Part shown: positions 46,368 to 57,229 of the stretch, piece by piece | How positions within the stretch are numbered: the stretch's first letter is position 1 | Layout of the letters: each line of letters begins with the position of its first letter | From: Haematobia irritans | Taxonomy: Eukaryota; Arthropoda; Insecta; Diptera; Muscidae | Direction: 5' to 3' | NCBI RefSeq assembly: GCF_050003625.1 | Contig: NC_134398.1 | Location: forward strand, 82,678,003 to 82,742,002 | DNA: 64,000 nucleotides | The notes under the pieces: generated by a model | Database searches by the model: none | Told to the model about the DNA's origin: nothing | The model's input: the letters and a program-made list of their open reading frames with translations, nothing else | Translations under genes and position numbers: made by a program

Positions 46368-47584
46368 CCCAGCGAACAATTACTTCCGAATTCGGTCCGA
46401 ATTCTGAAAGAATGTCTGCTAAATCATCCGAGTCTGATTCCGAATTCGGTCCGAAATCGTTCGGAAAGTGTAATGAGCGGTTGACAAGAATTCGGACCGA
46501 AATGTCTGAGGGAAATCGGAAGATTGTCCAGACATTCCGACAGAATTCGGTCCGAATTCGGATGGGCAATTCTGAGGGAAATCTGATAGTTTAGAAATTC
46601 GGACGATTGTCGTACACTTTGTCCGACTTTCTACCGAGAAGCTCGGACCTTTGTCGGACAATTAAAAATATGATTCAAAGTTATTTAAAAAGATTTTAAA
46701 CTAAAATTATATTTCAAAGTTATTAAAAATCTATGTTATGCTAAGAGATCAATGTTTGTTTTGAAACGTATTACAATTCATTTTTTAAAGTCAATTCAAT
46801 ACGCATAAATAGCGGTTAAGTATAATGTAACATAATATTGTTAAAAAATATATACATTATAGTTCGGCAATCCTTCTCTTATTTCTTTTATTCAGTCGAT
46901 CTTTTGCTGCATTGAAAAAAGCCTTCATATTTAATTCAATAGTAGAGTTCGACGTTTGAGGAATTCATTCAAATGTGTCATAAAAAAATAAATTTATAAT
47001 CATTAAAATAATAATAATAACAATAGCGCTATTTTAAATACCTTTAAGCAACTTTATAAAATAGAAATCCTTGACAGGTATGTTGTTGTTCGTATTTGAC
47101 CAAGAAAATTTTGAAGCAATGTTGTCGTCTTTAAATATAAGTTTTTTATTTTTTTTTAGAACACTGTTATGATATTGTTATGTACTATTTTAACACTTCA
47201 CTTTGCCACTATTTTATTTATCACTCGCCGTTTTATTTGTACGATCTGTTCCGCGCGATATTACAATAGAAACTGACAATGGAATGCAAAAATAATAACA
47301 AAATGCAAAAACAAAAATTCCCTCCGAACTTTGGCAGAGGTTTTCGGTCAAATCTCGGTTGACAAAATTCTTTTCAGAGATTCTGCCGACTACGTCGGTT
47401 AGTTCTCGTACAAAACTTCAGAGATTGTGCAGACATCGTCTGAAAAAATATCAGAGAATGTGCAAACAAAGTCGGATAAACCTCGGATGAAATAACAGAT
47501 TTTCGGCTAAATATCTGATATAATACCAGAGATTTAGCAGACGTTTTCGGACGTCCGACACGTCGGACATAATTGCTCGCTGGG
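46368..47584. mobile_element. TIR element with subterminal palindromes (CCCAGCGA type)
   Basis: Ends CCCAGCGAACAATTACTTCC and, in complement, CCCAGCGAGCAATTATGTCC. The first 270 bp contain at least five GAATTCGGWCCGAAnT palindromes. The last 250 bp contain CAGAGATT/TCTGAnA motifs and ACGTCCGACACGTCGGAC. Clusters of short palindromes next to the termini are usual for transposase binding. The middle is AT-rich without a gene. Superfamily unknown. Confidence 0.65.
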
Positions 47585-48375
47585 CATCTATGAAATAAAC
47601 CATTCGCGAATAACAAATACACACACACACAAACCACTGAAAGAACAAAAATAAAAACAACCCCACGCTCAGATATACACAACAACCCCACGCTCAGATA
47701 TACACAACATCACTCGCTACCAAAACAAAATTCAAGTAACATCATCTTTACATTAAACATATTCCAGTTTGCCGTGAAAGATCTCTGTATTATGCATTAG
47801 TTCATCGCATCTGTCCACAATTTACTCTAAAAACAATACTCTTAAATGCATATCAGTATAAGAACGATGAAACGTTTAACTTAAAATTAGAAAAAACTTC
47901 ATGAAATGATATCTACCCATTTTTGACGAAAATGTGTATAAATTTAATTACAAGTGAACTAAAAATATTTAATTGAGAAATGTTGTACCAACTATTATTA
48001 ACTACAGGAATTGTCGGTAAGAAATTGATATCCGCTTTCAAGTTCAATTTTCGTAAAAAATTATTTTCTCATACAAAAACTCTTTATAGTAAATTGCACT
48101 TATTATTTAGAAAGTATTTTATGCTACATTTCATAAGTAGTTTTATTGTATGACGAAAGAATTTTTAACTACCAGTTAAGAAATTTTTTAAGGAAATTTC
48201 CATCGTATTTTGTAGGCCATGAACTAAACGATTGTTACTTAAAATTTGTAAAATTTCCTTACGAGTAGTTAATTTTCGTTGAAGATACGAAAAAAGAACT
48301 AAAATTCTGGAAAATTCTTGTAATAAATTATTGTAAAAATCTGCTTAAAATTTACGAGACACTTTTTTCTGTGTA

Positions 48376-48825
48376 AATTAGTGAGAAAAAATTTCGTTTT
48401 TTTTTTGAAAATTATTAAAAATAAACGACAAACAATACGTCTATCAATGTTCGTGATTGTGTATAAGGAAAGAAAATATCAGAAGAAAAACAACCCCTTC
48501 ATTCGTCTTCACTTTGGAATCTTCAATTATCATGTATGTTAATATTCAGTGACGCTAACCTTTTGGTCAAAAATATAAACCTAAAATTGGTTTATAGTTT
48601 TTTTATATTTCTAGGTATTGAAATTGTAAAAGGAGTACAAAATCGTTAGGCACCAACTTATTAAAAGTGAAAAGTACAAGAAAAAGAAAAAAATGCGTTT
48701 TACAGTTGATAACATTACATGGAAATTGGAAATAGTGGAATAATAAACTAATATTTCAAGGCCAGTCGATAATGTTAATTCTTAATTAATATGTTCAATA
48801 TATTATTGAAGAAAAAATTGCTTAT
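48376..48825. repeat. Inverted partner of 49190-49560
   Basis: Blocks such as ACAACCCCTTCATTCGTCTT and TCAGTGACGCTAACCTTTT recur in complement at 49430-49500 and near 53680-53750. It is a flank of the W foldback cluster. No coding capacity. Confidence 0.55.
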
Positions 48826-50262
48826 ACACCCAGAAAAAAGTGACCCCTTCTTTAAGTTAAAATGAACTTATTGTGAAGAAAGTTGAACTTCGTATAGCGC
48901 CAAAGACATTTTTATTTGTTTGAACGATGTGATTTTCGTAGAAATTAGGAATAATGCATTCCATATATTAGTTAACATTTTCCTATATTTATATACCACT
49001 ATACTACAGAATGAAAAAATTTAACTAATTTGAATTCATATATGGAATGATTTTATTGAAATTTTTTCATTCATTTCGACAAATCTTACACATTTGTGGT
49101 AAAACTTTTACTTCATAATTAGAACTGCTTACCTTCGTTTTTAAATACAATTTTATTTATTTCTATAAGCAATTTTATCTTCAATAAAAGACATGTTTTA
49201 TTAATATATTGAATATATTTATTAAGAATCAACAGCATCGAATCTCTTTGAAATATTAGTTTATTATTCCACTATTTCCAATTTCCGTGTGATATTATCA
49301 ACTAAAAAAGGCACTTTTTCTTCTTCTTGTACTTTTCACTTTTAATAAGTTGCTGCCTAACGATTTTGTCCTCCTTTTACAATTTCAATACCTACAAATA
49401 TAAAAAATCATAAAACATTTTTGTTGCAAAAGGTTAGCGTCACTGAATATTACCTGATAATTGAAGATTCCAAAATGAAGACAAATGAAAGGGTTGTTAT
49501 TCTGCTGGTGTTTTCTTTCTTTATACACTATCACGAACATTGATAGATTTATTTAAAAAAACGAAAATTTTTCTCACTAATTTAAAATAACAAATATTTT
49601 ATATATTTTATTTGTTATTTATTATATTATTTTACCATATTATTTTTTAACAATCTCTCCGTATACCAAAACAACGCGATTCCAACTAAAAAAACAACCG
49701 ACGCGCAAATATATCGATTACACCCACGCGCAAACACATCGATTACGATGACAGGTATCGATTACAGGTAGACAATAGAAATTTAGGAAAATTTCCTATA
49801 TTCTAACAAGTGTGTTTCCTTAAGTTTTGAAAGGATTGCATACTTCTTAGTACGAATGAACTAAAATATTTTTCTATGCCAAGTGTTGTTCGTATGTATG
49901 AAAAACTTTCTATTATAAAGGAAGTCGCAATTATCATTATATAAGAAATTTTACTAATTTTGAGGAAACTTGGTTTTAGTTCGGTTTTTGTTTATTTTTA
50001 CGAATGCTTTGTTATCGGTGAATAAAATTTTCTTTTTCAGTAGTAAATTCTTATACCCAGCGAAGAAAATAGTATGAGTAAAATTCCATGCCTTATTCTA
50101 GTTAACGAACTAATCCTAACTGCTTACAGTTTAGGATTTTTTTACTGAAACGAGTAAATTTTATTATTTTTCACAAAAATTTACCTTAATGGAAATAAAA
50201 TGGATAAACTATATTGATGAAAATTTTTTCCTTTAGTTTCGAAGGCACTTTTTTCTGGGTGT
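48826..50262. mobile_element. TIR element W, copy 1
   Basis: Ends ACACCCAGAAAAAAGTGACC and, in complement, ACACCCAGAAAAAAGTGCC; TA precedes CACCC at both ends. 1.44 kb and without coding capacity. An inverted copy of its left 350 bp follows directly (50266-50555), ending in a degraded terminus, so the locus folds back on itself. Confidence 0.7.
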
Positions 50263-50265
50263 ATA

Positions 50266-50555
50266 AATAAATAAAATTGTATTTAAAAACGAAGGTAATA
50301 AGTTCTAATTTTGAAGTAAAAGGTTTACCAGATTTGTCCAAATGAATGAAAAAAGTTCAATAAAATCATTCCATATATGAATTCAATTCAGTTAAATTTC
50401 TATATAGGAAAATCTTAACTAATATTTGGAATACATTCAACCTAATTTCTACGAAGATCATATCGTCCAAACAAATAAAAATGTCATTGGCGCAATACGA
50501 AGTTCACAATGAGTTAATTTTAAATTAAAGAAGGGATCACTTTTTTCTGTATTCG
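50266..50555. repeat. Inverted copy of the left end of element W
   Basis: The reverse complement of about 48830-49180 (blocks CAAATAAAAATGTCATTGGC and ATACGAAGTTCACAATGAGT), ending CACTTTTTTCTGTATTC. No coding capacity. Confidence 0.7.
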
Positions 50556-50901
50556 GGGCAACGTTGAGGCGCAAATTTCATCCGATCCGTTTTAAATTTG
50601 GCTCCTAATTACCGTGCGAAAATTGGTTCATAAAACGATCAAGAACTTAATTGGTCATATAGGTACGCAGAAAAAAAATTCCGTAGTTAAACTAACGCTA
50701 AATTTAACTTATTTTTATTGGAAAAAAATATTTGCTAGTACACCCAGAAAAAATTGACCACTTCTTTAAGTTAAAATGAACTCATTGTGAAGAAAGTTGA
50801 ACTTCGTATAGTGCCAAAGACATTTATATTTGTTTCAACATTAGGTAGAATGTATTCCATATATTAGTTAACATTTTCCTATATTTATGTACCACTATAC
50901 T

Positions 50902-51483
50902 TAGGGTTTCCATATGGATAATTTTCAAAAGAGAACTTTCGCTTTATAAAAAGAGAACATTTTACCTAAAAAAGAGTTTACAGTAAAAAAAATCTTTATT
51001 AAATAATTAATAATTTTATTGATGTTAAAATTAAAATAATAATAAATAGTTTCTAATGATAGAAACAACGAAATAAATATATAATAAAACAATAAAAAAC
51101 AAAAAGAATCACATTTTCTTAAAAAATAACCAAAATAAATTGACGATGACGTAAATACGCCAATACGTTATTGGCGTATTTACGTCGTATGTTCAATTAC
51201 ATATATTTCTAATTTTTACGCCGTACGTCGAAACGTCGCAATTGTGTTCCGGCCTTTAATTTATCAACAGATTTAACCCAGTAAACAATTAGTGGCGAAC
51301 AATTGTGGCGAATTCCAACTAAATAAATAAAATTCCATCAATCTATGATTTTTTTTTTAAATAGAGTACATAAAGAGCACTGTTGGACATAGAAATACGG
51401 CACCAAAAAAAGAGAGTGAACAAAAAGATACGAACACAAAAAGAGAACATGTTCTCTTTAAAAGAGACGTAATGGACAGCCTA
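50902..51483. mobile_element. hAT MITE with 8-bp target duplication
   Basis: Ends TAGGGTTTCCATATGG and, in complement, TAGGCTGTCCATTACG. ACTATACT is duplicated at 50894-50901 and 51484-51491, and the empty site is seen in W copy 1 near 49000. It contains several AAAGAGAAC repeats near both ends and a perfect central hairpin. Confidence 0.9.
51148..51186. repeat. Perfect hairpin, 18-bp arms, 3-base loop
   Basis: GACGTAAATACGCCAATA, a CGT loop, then the exact complement. It lies in the middle of the hAT MITE. Confidence 0.9.
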
Positions 51484-51890
51484 ACTATACTGCCGAATGA
51501 AAAAATTTAACTGAATTGAATTCATATATGGAATGATTTTATTGAACTTTTTTCATTCATTGGGACAAATCTAAGATATTTTTGGTAAACCTTTTTACTT
51601 CAAATTTAGAACTGCTTACCTTCGTTTTTAAATACAATTTTATTTATTTATATAGGCAATTTTTTCTTCAATGTATTTTACACGTTTTATTAATATATTA
51701 AATATATTTATTAAGAATCAACAGCATCGACTGGCCTTGAAATATTAGTTTATTATTCCACTATTTCCAATTTCCATGTAATGTCATCAACTGTAAAACG
51801 TATTTTTCCTTCTTCTTGTACCTTTCACTTTTAATAAGTTGATGCGTAACGAGTTTGTCCTCCTTTTACAATTTCAATATCTACAAATAA

Positions 51891-53649
51891 ACAAGTAAGG
51901 AAAGTCTAAAGTCGGGCGGGACCGACTATATTATACCCTGCACCACTTTGTAGATCTAAATTTTCGATACCATATCACATTCGTCAAACGTGTTGGGGGC
52001 TATATATAAAGGTTTGTCCCAAATACATACATTTAAATATTACTCGATCTGGACAGAATTTGATAGACTTCTACAAAATCTATAGACTCAAAATTTAAGT
52101 CGGCTAATGCACTAGGGTGGAACACAATGTTAGTAAAATATATGGGAAACATTTAAATCTGACCGAATTTTAAGGAAAGTCTAAAGTCGGGCGGGGCCGA
52201 CTATATTATACCCTGCACCACTCTGTAGATCTAAATTTTCGATACCATATCGCATCCGTCAAATGTGTTAGGGGGCTATATATAAAGGTTTGTCCCAAAT
52301 ACATACATTTAAATATCACGCGATCTGGACAGAATTTGATAGACTTCTACAAAATCTATAGTCTCAAAATTTAAGTCGGCTAATGCACTAGGGTGGAACA
52401 CAATGTGGGAAACATTTAAATCTGAAGCAATTTTAAGGAAACTTCGCAAAAATTTAATTATGATTTATCGCTCAATATATATGTAATAGAAGTTTAGGAA
52501 AATTAGTCATTTTTACAGCTTTTCGACTAAGCAGTGGCGATTTTACAAGGGAAATGTTGGTATTTTGACCATTTTTGTCGAAATCAGAAAAACATATATA
52601 TGGGAGCTATATCTAAATCTGAACCGATTTCAACCACGCATAGCTACAATGCTAATTCTACTCCCTGTGCAAAATTTCGACCAAATCGGAGTTAAAAATT
52701 GGCCTCTGTGGTCATATGAGTGTAAATCGGGCGAAAGCTATATATGGGAGATATATCAAAATCTGAACCGATTTCAACCAAATTTGGCACGCATAGCTAC
52801 AATGCTAATTCTACTCCCTGTGCAAAATTTCAACTAAATCGGAGTTAAAAAATGGTCTCTGTGGTCATATGAGTGTAAATCGGGCGAAAGCTATATATGG
52901 GAGATATATCTAAATCTGAACCGATTTCAACCAAATTTGGCACGCATAGCTGCAATGCTAATTCTACTCCCTGTGCAAAATTTCAACTAAATCGGAGCAA
53001 AAAATTGGCCTCTGTGGTCATATGAGTGTAAATCGGGCGAAAGCTATATATGGGAGCTATATCTAAATCTTAACCGATTTCAACCAAATTTAGCACGCAT
53101 AGCTACAATGCTAATTCTACTCCCTGTGCAAAATTTCAACAAAATCGGAGCAAAAAATTAGTCTCTGTGGTCATATGAGTGTAAATCGGGCGAAAGCTAT
53201 ATATGGGAGCTATATCTAAATCTGAACCGATTTCAACCAAATGTGGCACGCATAGATACAATGTTAATTCTACTCCCTGTGCAAAATTTCAACCAAATTG
53301 GGGTAATACTCAGGCTTCTAGGGCCATATAAGTGTATATCGGGCGAAAGATATATATGGGAGCTATATCTAAATCTGAACCGATTTCTTCCAAAATCAAT
53401 AGGGTTCTATTTTGACCCAAAACACATACTTGTGCCAAATTCGAAGTCGATTGGGCTTAAATTACTACCTAATCCCTTGGTTACAAAAATGTGTTCACGG
53501 ACAGACGGACATGGCTATATCGACTCAGGATCCCACCCTAAGCATTTTTGTCAAAGACACCATGTGTCTATCTCGTCCCCTTCTGGGTGTTGCAAACATA
53601 TGCACTAACTTATAATACCCTGTTCCACAGTGTGGCGCAGGGTATAAAA
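51891..53649 (+). mobile_element. DINE/mini-me-like element, first family, with repeated 5' end
   Basis: It starts ACAAGTAAGGAAAGTCTAAA with a GTCGGGCGGGxCCGAC hairpin and TATATTATACCCTGCACCAC. The first 280 bp occur twice in direct tandem (51896-52170, 52173-52450). Six units of about 160 bp follow (TATATGGGAGCTATATCTAA, CACGCATAGCTACAATGC), then ACGGACAGACGGACATGG, and the end CAGTGTGGCGCAGGGTAT. No coding capacity; Helentron-type mobility is inferred from the family. Confidence 0.75.
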
Positions 53650-54419
53650 AATCATAAACCAATTTTTTCACAAAAGGTTAGCGTCAGTGTATGAATGTTA
53701 CCTGATAATTGAAGTTTCCAAAATGAAGGCGAATGAAGGGGTTGTTATTCTGTTGTTGTTTTCTTTCTTTATACACCATCGCGAACATTGATAGACTTTG
53801 TTATTTATGTTCAATAATTTTGAAAAAAAAAGAAAAAATTCTCACTAATTTAAAATAATAAATATTTTATTTGTTATTTATTATATTATTTTACTATATT
53901 ATTTTTTAACAATCTCTCCGTATACCATAACAACGCGATTCAAACTAAAAAACAACCCACGCGCAAACATATCGATTACATCAAAGACAGGTATCGATTA
54001 CAGGTAGATAAAAGAAATGTAGGAAATTTGCCTATATTCTAACAAGTGTGTTTCCTTAAGTTTTGAAAGGATTGAATACTTTTTAGTACGAAAGAACTAA
54101 AATATTTTTCTATGCCAAGTGTTATTCGTATTTATGATAAGCTTTCTATAATAAAGGAAGTCAGAATTATCATTTTATAAGAAATCTTACTAAATTTGAG
54201 GAAACTTGGTTTTAGTTCGGTTTTTGTTTATTTTTACGAATGCTTTGTTATCAGTGAATAAAATTTTCTTGTTCAGTAGTAAATTCTTTCAGTTTAGGAT
54301 TTTTTTACAAGTAAATTTTATTATTTCACACAAAAATTTAACTTAATGGAAATAAAATGGCTAAACTAAATTGATAAACATTTTTTTCTTTAGTTTCGAA
54401 AGCACTTTTTTCTGGGTGT

Positions 54420-55150
54420 ATTTAAATTATATTATTTTTCTCGAAATTTTCTAAGCTTAATGAAATCTTACTTTTTTTAAGTATGTCTCAAAAATTTTAT
54501 GAACTAAACGTGGGTGTAAAGTTCAATGACCGTACACAATAGGAACTAAAAAAAACGAAGATTTTCGTACGATTCCCAAAAATAGTAAGAATAAACTACT
54601 GTATGGTTAAAATGGTGATGATTTGGCGCCAATGATTTTCTTCTTTACTTTTAGTTCATTTTTTCTTCTATGAGAGTATGTAATTTCGTGAACTGCAGTC
54701 AAAAACTACAAGAGGGCATTAAATTTTCCTGGTTTTAACAACGTTTTGTGGAAATCTCAAAATGTGGAGTAAAATTTAGTTCAATTTTCGCGCGAGGTAG
54801 TTCATTCTTCCTATAAAATCGTTCACTTTTTTCGGTGTATTTAATCTGGCTTTTTTATTTTTTTATGATTTAGAAGACAATTACAACTCAAGTAATTCGA
54901 TTGTGGATGATTGGCTTTAGTAGAACTTTTTACGCAATCCATCGTAGATAAAATTCGGCGAACTTAGGCCGTATATACTTGTTTTTGTTGAATTTAAATG
55001 GGAGAAATATTTTTTTTTTTAATAAATGACGAAAATATCAATATCATATTTATTACTAAATTATTTTGCAATGCATTGGAAATGGCGTAACTCTAGATTC
55101 TTCTTTAGTTTTTTAGGTTTAATAGTATAGAACCAACTACAGTAAATCTA
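54420..55150. other. Unassigned intron sequence with a DINE-like 5' fragment
   Basis: 54893-54985 on the minus strand matches the 5' end of the second DINE-like family (ACAAGTATATACGGCCTAAG, then GATGGATTGCGTAAAAAG). The rest is AT-rich; TIR-like TTTTTTCGGTGTA at about 54830 has no clear partner. Confidence 0.5.
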
Positions 55151-56685
55151 CACTGAAAAAATATTGACCTAATATGGAAGATTATGCAACTTAAATTTTA
55201 GGACTCGAAATTTACTCAATGCTAAGAACAATTTTTTTAAATAATGACATTTTAATTAAAAGAAAGTTTATAATCCTTGCTTCAAAATTTTTTTTCATTA
55301 ATTTTAGGACACAAATCTTGAAATTTTGCGTCCCTCTGTTGAAGTTGTAGATCTTTGAAGTAAGGCAAATGTTTCTTAAAATTAAGAAAAACATTTTTAA
55401 TTTAAAGAAATCGTATTTAACTCAACTGACATATTGAATTTTTAAATTTAAGATCAAAACGCATCAAATATAGGATTTAGCGTTTAAGGATTTAGCGTTT
55501 AAAGTTTTTTTTTTACATTAAGAAAACAGTTTTTACTTTAAAGTACTTGGCATAATTTGGATTTTGAAACTGGAATTTGTTGTGGGTGGTTAAATTGTAA
55601 GGGCCGATGTTGAGTGTGAACCACACCTAAACGCCAAGTTTTTTCCGAATTTTATTTGACATTTCTCTATTTCAGACTTACTCAATTTGAACCATGGACG
55701 TCGTGAATGGGCAGAATGGTTCCAAGAAATGGCAACAGTGGATGATCAATTTTCGATCATCTTCAATCATCTTCAGTGATGAGGCACATTTTTACCTCAG
55801 TGGATTCGTCAATAAACAGAATTGCCGCATTTGGGCGAATGAGAATCCAAGAGTGATTGTCGAAAAACCAATGCACCCCAAAGAGTGACTGTTTGGTGCG
55901 GTTTATGGGCTGGCGGTATCATCGGGCCGTATTTTTTCCAAAATGAGGCCGGTCAGGCAATTACTGTGAATGGTGTTCGCTATCGTGAGATGATAACGAA
56001 CTTTTTATGGCCCGAATTGGAAGATATGGATGTGGACGATATGTGGTTTCAGCAGGACGGTGCCACTTGCCACACAGCTAACGAAACAATGACACTTTTG
56101 CGCAACAAATTCAATGGTCGTGTTATCTCACGTAATGGCGATGTCACCGTTGGATTTTTTTCTTTGGGGTTATTTGAAAGGAAAGGTGTACGTCGATAAG
56201 CCAGCAACAATTCAAGAGCTAAAGGATGAGATAATTTGGCACATTAACGGCATAGAACCTCCATTATGCCTCAGCGTCATCGAAAATTTGGACCATCGGA
56301 TGAATGTGTGCCACCGAGGTCGCGGCGCCCATTTGGCCGATATTTTGTTCCATAAATAATTGAGTAATACCAATGTATCATAATAAAATAAAATTACAAT
56401 AATTTCCTAAATCTTTTGTGTTTTATTCAAAATCAACATCGACCCTTGAAATTTTAACTACCTTTTACATGAATAACTTTATTAATATATCGCAAACAGA
56501 GAATGCAAATTCGATGAATGAGATCTGTATCCAATTTTAATTTTATCGATCCTAGATTTAAAGCCAAGGAGGTCCGTAAAAATTTTCTTTATTTTATAGA
56601 AGTCGCATCTTTGGCTAGGAATCAATACCAAAATCCTTAAAGGAAGGTCAAAATCTTTGGATCCAAGTAAACTTTTTTTTTGAGT
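55151..56685. mobile_element. TIR element M, copy 2, with a nested mariner
   Basis: Flanked by TA (55149-55150, 56686-56687); ends CACTGAAAAAATATTGACC and, in complement, CTCAAAAAAAAAGTTTACTT. An inverted relative of 42208-43130. The mariner at 55599-56446 lies inside. The right end is about 160 bp from the CCDC40-like exon at 56853. Confidence 0.7.
55599..56446 (+). pseudogene. Degraded mariner-type transposon with DD41D-like transposase remnants
   Basis: The inverted ends AGGGCCGATGTTGA and, in complement, AGGGTCGATGTTGA bound an 848-bp element. The transposase is in three pieces. 55694-55888 has FSDEAHFYLSGFVNKQNCRI (first catalytic aspartate). 55885-56199 has CGLWAGGIIGPYFF and FQQDGATCHTA (second aspartate). 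56114-56359 resumes at SPLDFFLWGYLKG (third aspartate) after a deletion that removes part of the 41-residue spacer. A frameshift separates the first two pieces. The DNA-binding domain is lost. It is related to, but clearly diverged from, the three rosa-type copies. Confidence 0.8.
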
Positions 56686-56852
56686 ATATGAAGGGATTTA
56701 GCTCGAACTTTTCATAAACTATATGAGTTGTTTACATTATTCGGTCCGAAAAAAAAAAACAAAGTATTACAAAAGTAGCATTCGTTATAAAAGCCAAACT
56801 TGTGTGCAAACTATAACTATGGTTATTTTTCGTTGATTCGAATGATACTCAC

Positions 56853-56997
56853 GTTTCCTGGTAATTTGTATTTGATTCATTTGGCCACTTCTCTTTTGGG
56901 TTAGATTAACATAGTGATTTTGCAGCATAATCCAGAATTGTTGGTAGTCTCGTATCTGTTGTTCTGTTGCTTGTATAATTTTCTCCAATTGCTTTAT
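56853..56997 (-). CDS. CCDC40-like coiled-coil protein, upstream exon
   Basis: A 145-nt exon. The acceptor is CTTATATTTCCCACAG ending at 56998; the donor GGAAAC|GTGAGT lies at 56852. It starts on a codon boundary with I-K-Q-L-E-K and encodes 48 residues plus one base. Blocks are TEQQIRDYQQFWIMLQNHYV and NLTQKRSGQMNQIQITRK, which fit the glutamine-rich coiled coil of CCDC40-type proteins. The single leftover base pairs with the next exon at 37676 to give Gln, so splicing over 19 kb of transposons keeps the frame. Preceding exons are not in the window; the LINE at 57030-62450 lies in the next intron. Confidence 0.85.
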
Positions 56998-57193
56998 CTG
57001 TGGGAAATATAAGAAGCCAACTAGTTAATATTTGTGTTCCGTTTTGGCGGAATATATTTTCAGGTTTTCGGATATTCAGATGGATACACCCAGAAAGGTG
57101 TATGTTAGTAAATCCCCTCCATTGGTTGGGGTATACAGACATAGTCATTATCCCTATGTAACATCTCAGACACCATAATGTGTAAAATTTCTT

Positions 57194-57213
57194 GGTCGTG
57201 GTGAAATTCTGAG
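57194..57213 (-). repeat. LINE 3' tail block shared with a DINE-like element
   Basis: The minus strand reads CTCAGAATTTCACCACGACC, identical over 20 bases to 36522-36541. Similarity continues more weakly through TTATGGxGTCTxAGA, TGTTACA and TATACCCC on both. Confidence 0.8.
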
Positions 57214-57229
57214 TACTTTTAGTAGTAAA

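Larger units (their letters stand above)
46043..47592. mobile_element. Compound insertion in element Y copy 2
   Basis: The 11-bp sequence AAATAAACCAT flanks it at 46032-46042 and 47593-47603 and is single in copy 1 of element Y, so the whole block is an insertion. It consists of a MITE (46055-46356) and a larger TIR element (46368-47584), adjoining almost directly. Confidence 0.65.
44060..48373. mobile_element. TIR element Y, copy 2, with nested insertions
   Basis: Flanked by TA (44058-44059, 48374-48375); ends CACTAAAAATACAGTGAACC and the complement of CACAGAAAAAAGTGTCTCG. Colinear with 13268-16127 apart from a SINE (45557-45623), a compound insertion (46043-47592) and the absence of the piggyBac-like MITE. 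The central tandem units of about 220 bp are at 44890-45700. No coding region. Confidence 0.8.
50740..54419. mobile_element. TIR element W, copy 2, with two nested insertions
   Basis: Same ends and orientation as copy 1 (ACACCCAGAAAAAATTGACC; end TTTTTTCTGGGTGT followed by A, giving TA). It is enlarged from 1.4 to 3.7 kb by the hAT MITE at 50902-51483 and the DINE-like DNA at 51891-53649. Elsewhere it is colinear with copy 1. Confidence 0.75.
37677..56852 (-). other. Giant intron of the CCDC40-like gene (about 19.2 kb)
   Basis: Bounded by the donor GTGAGT at 56852-56847 and the acceptor at 37678-37677. It contains a Ty3/gypsy remnant, element Y copy 2, two M elements, mariner remnants and two W elements, described separately. 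No further exon was recognised, and the flanking exons join in phase without one. Confidence 0.75.
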
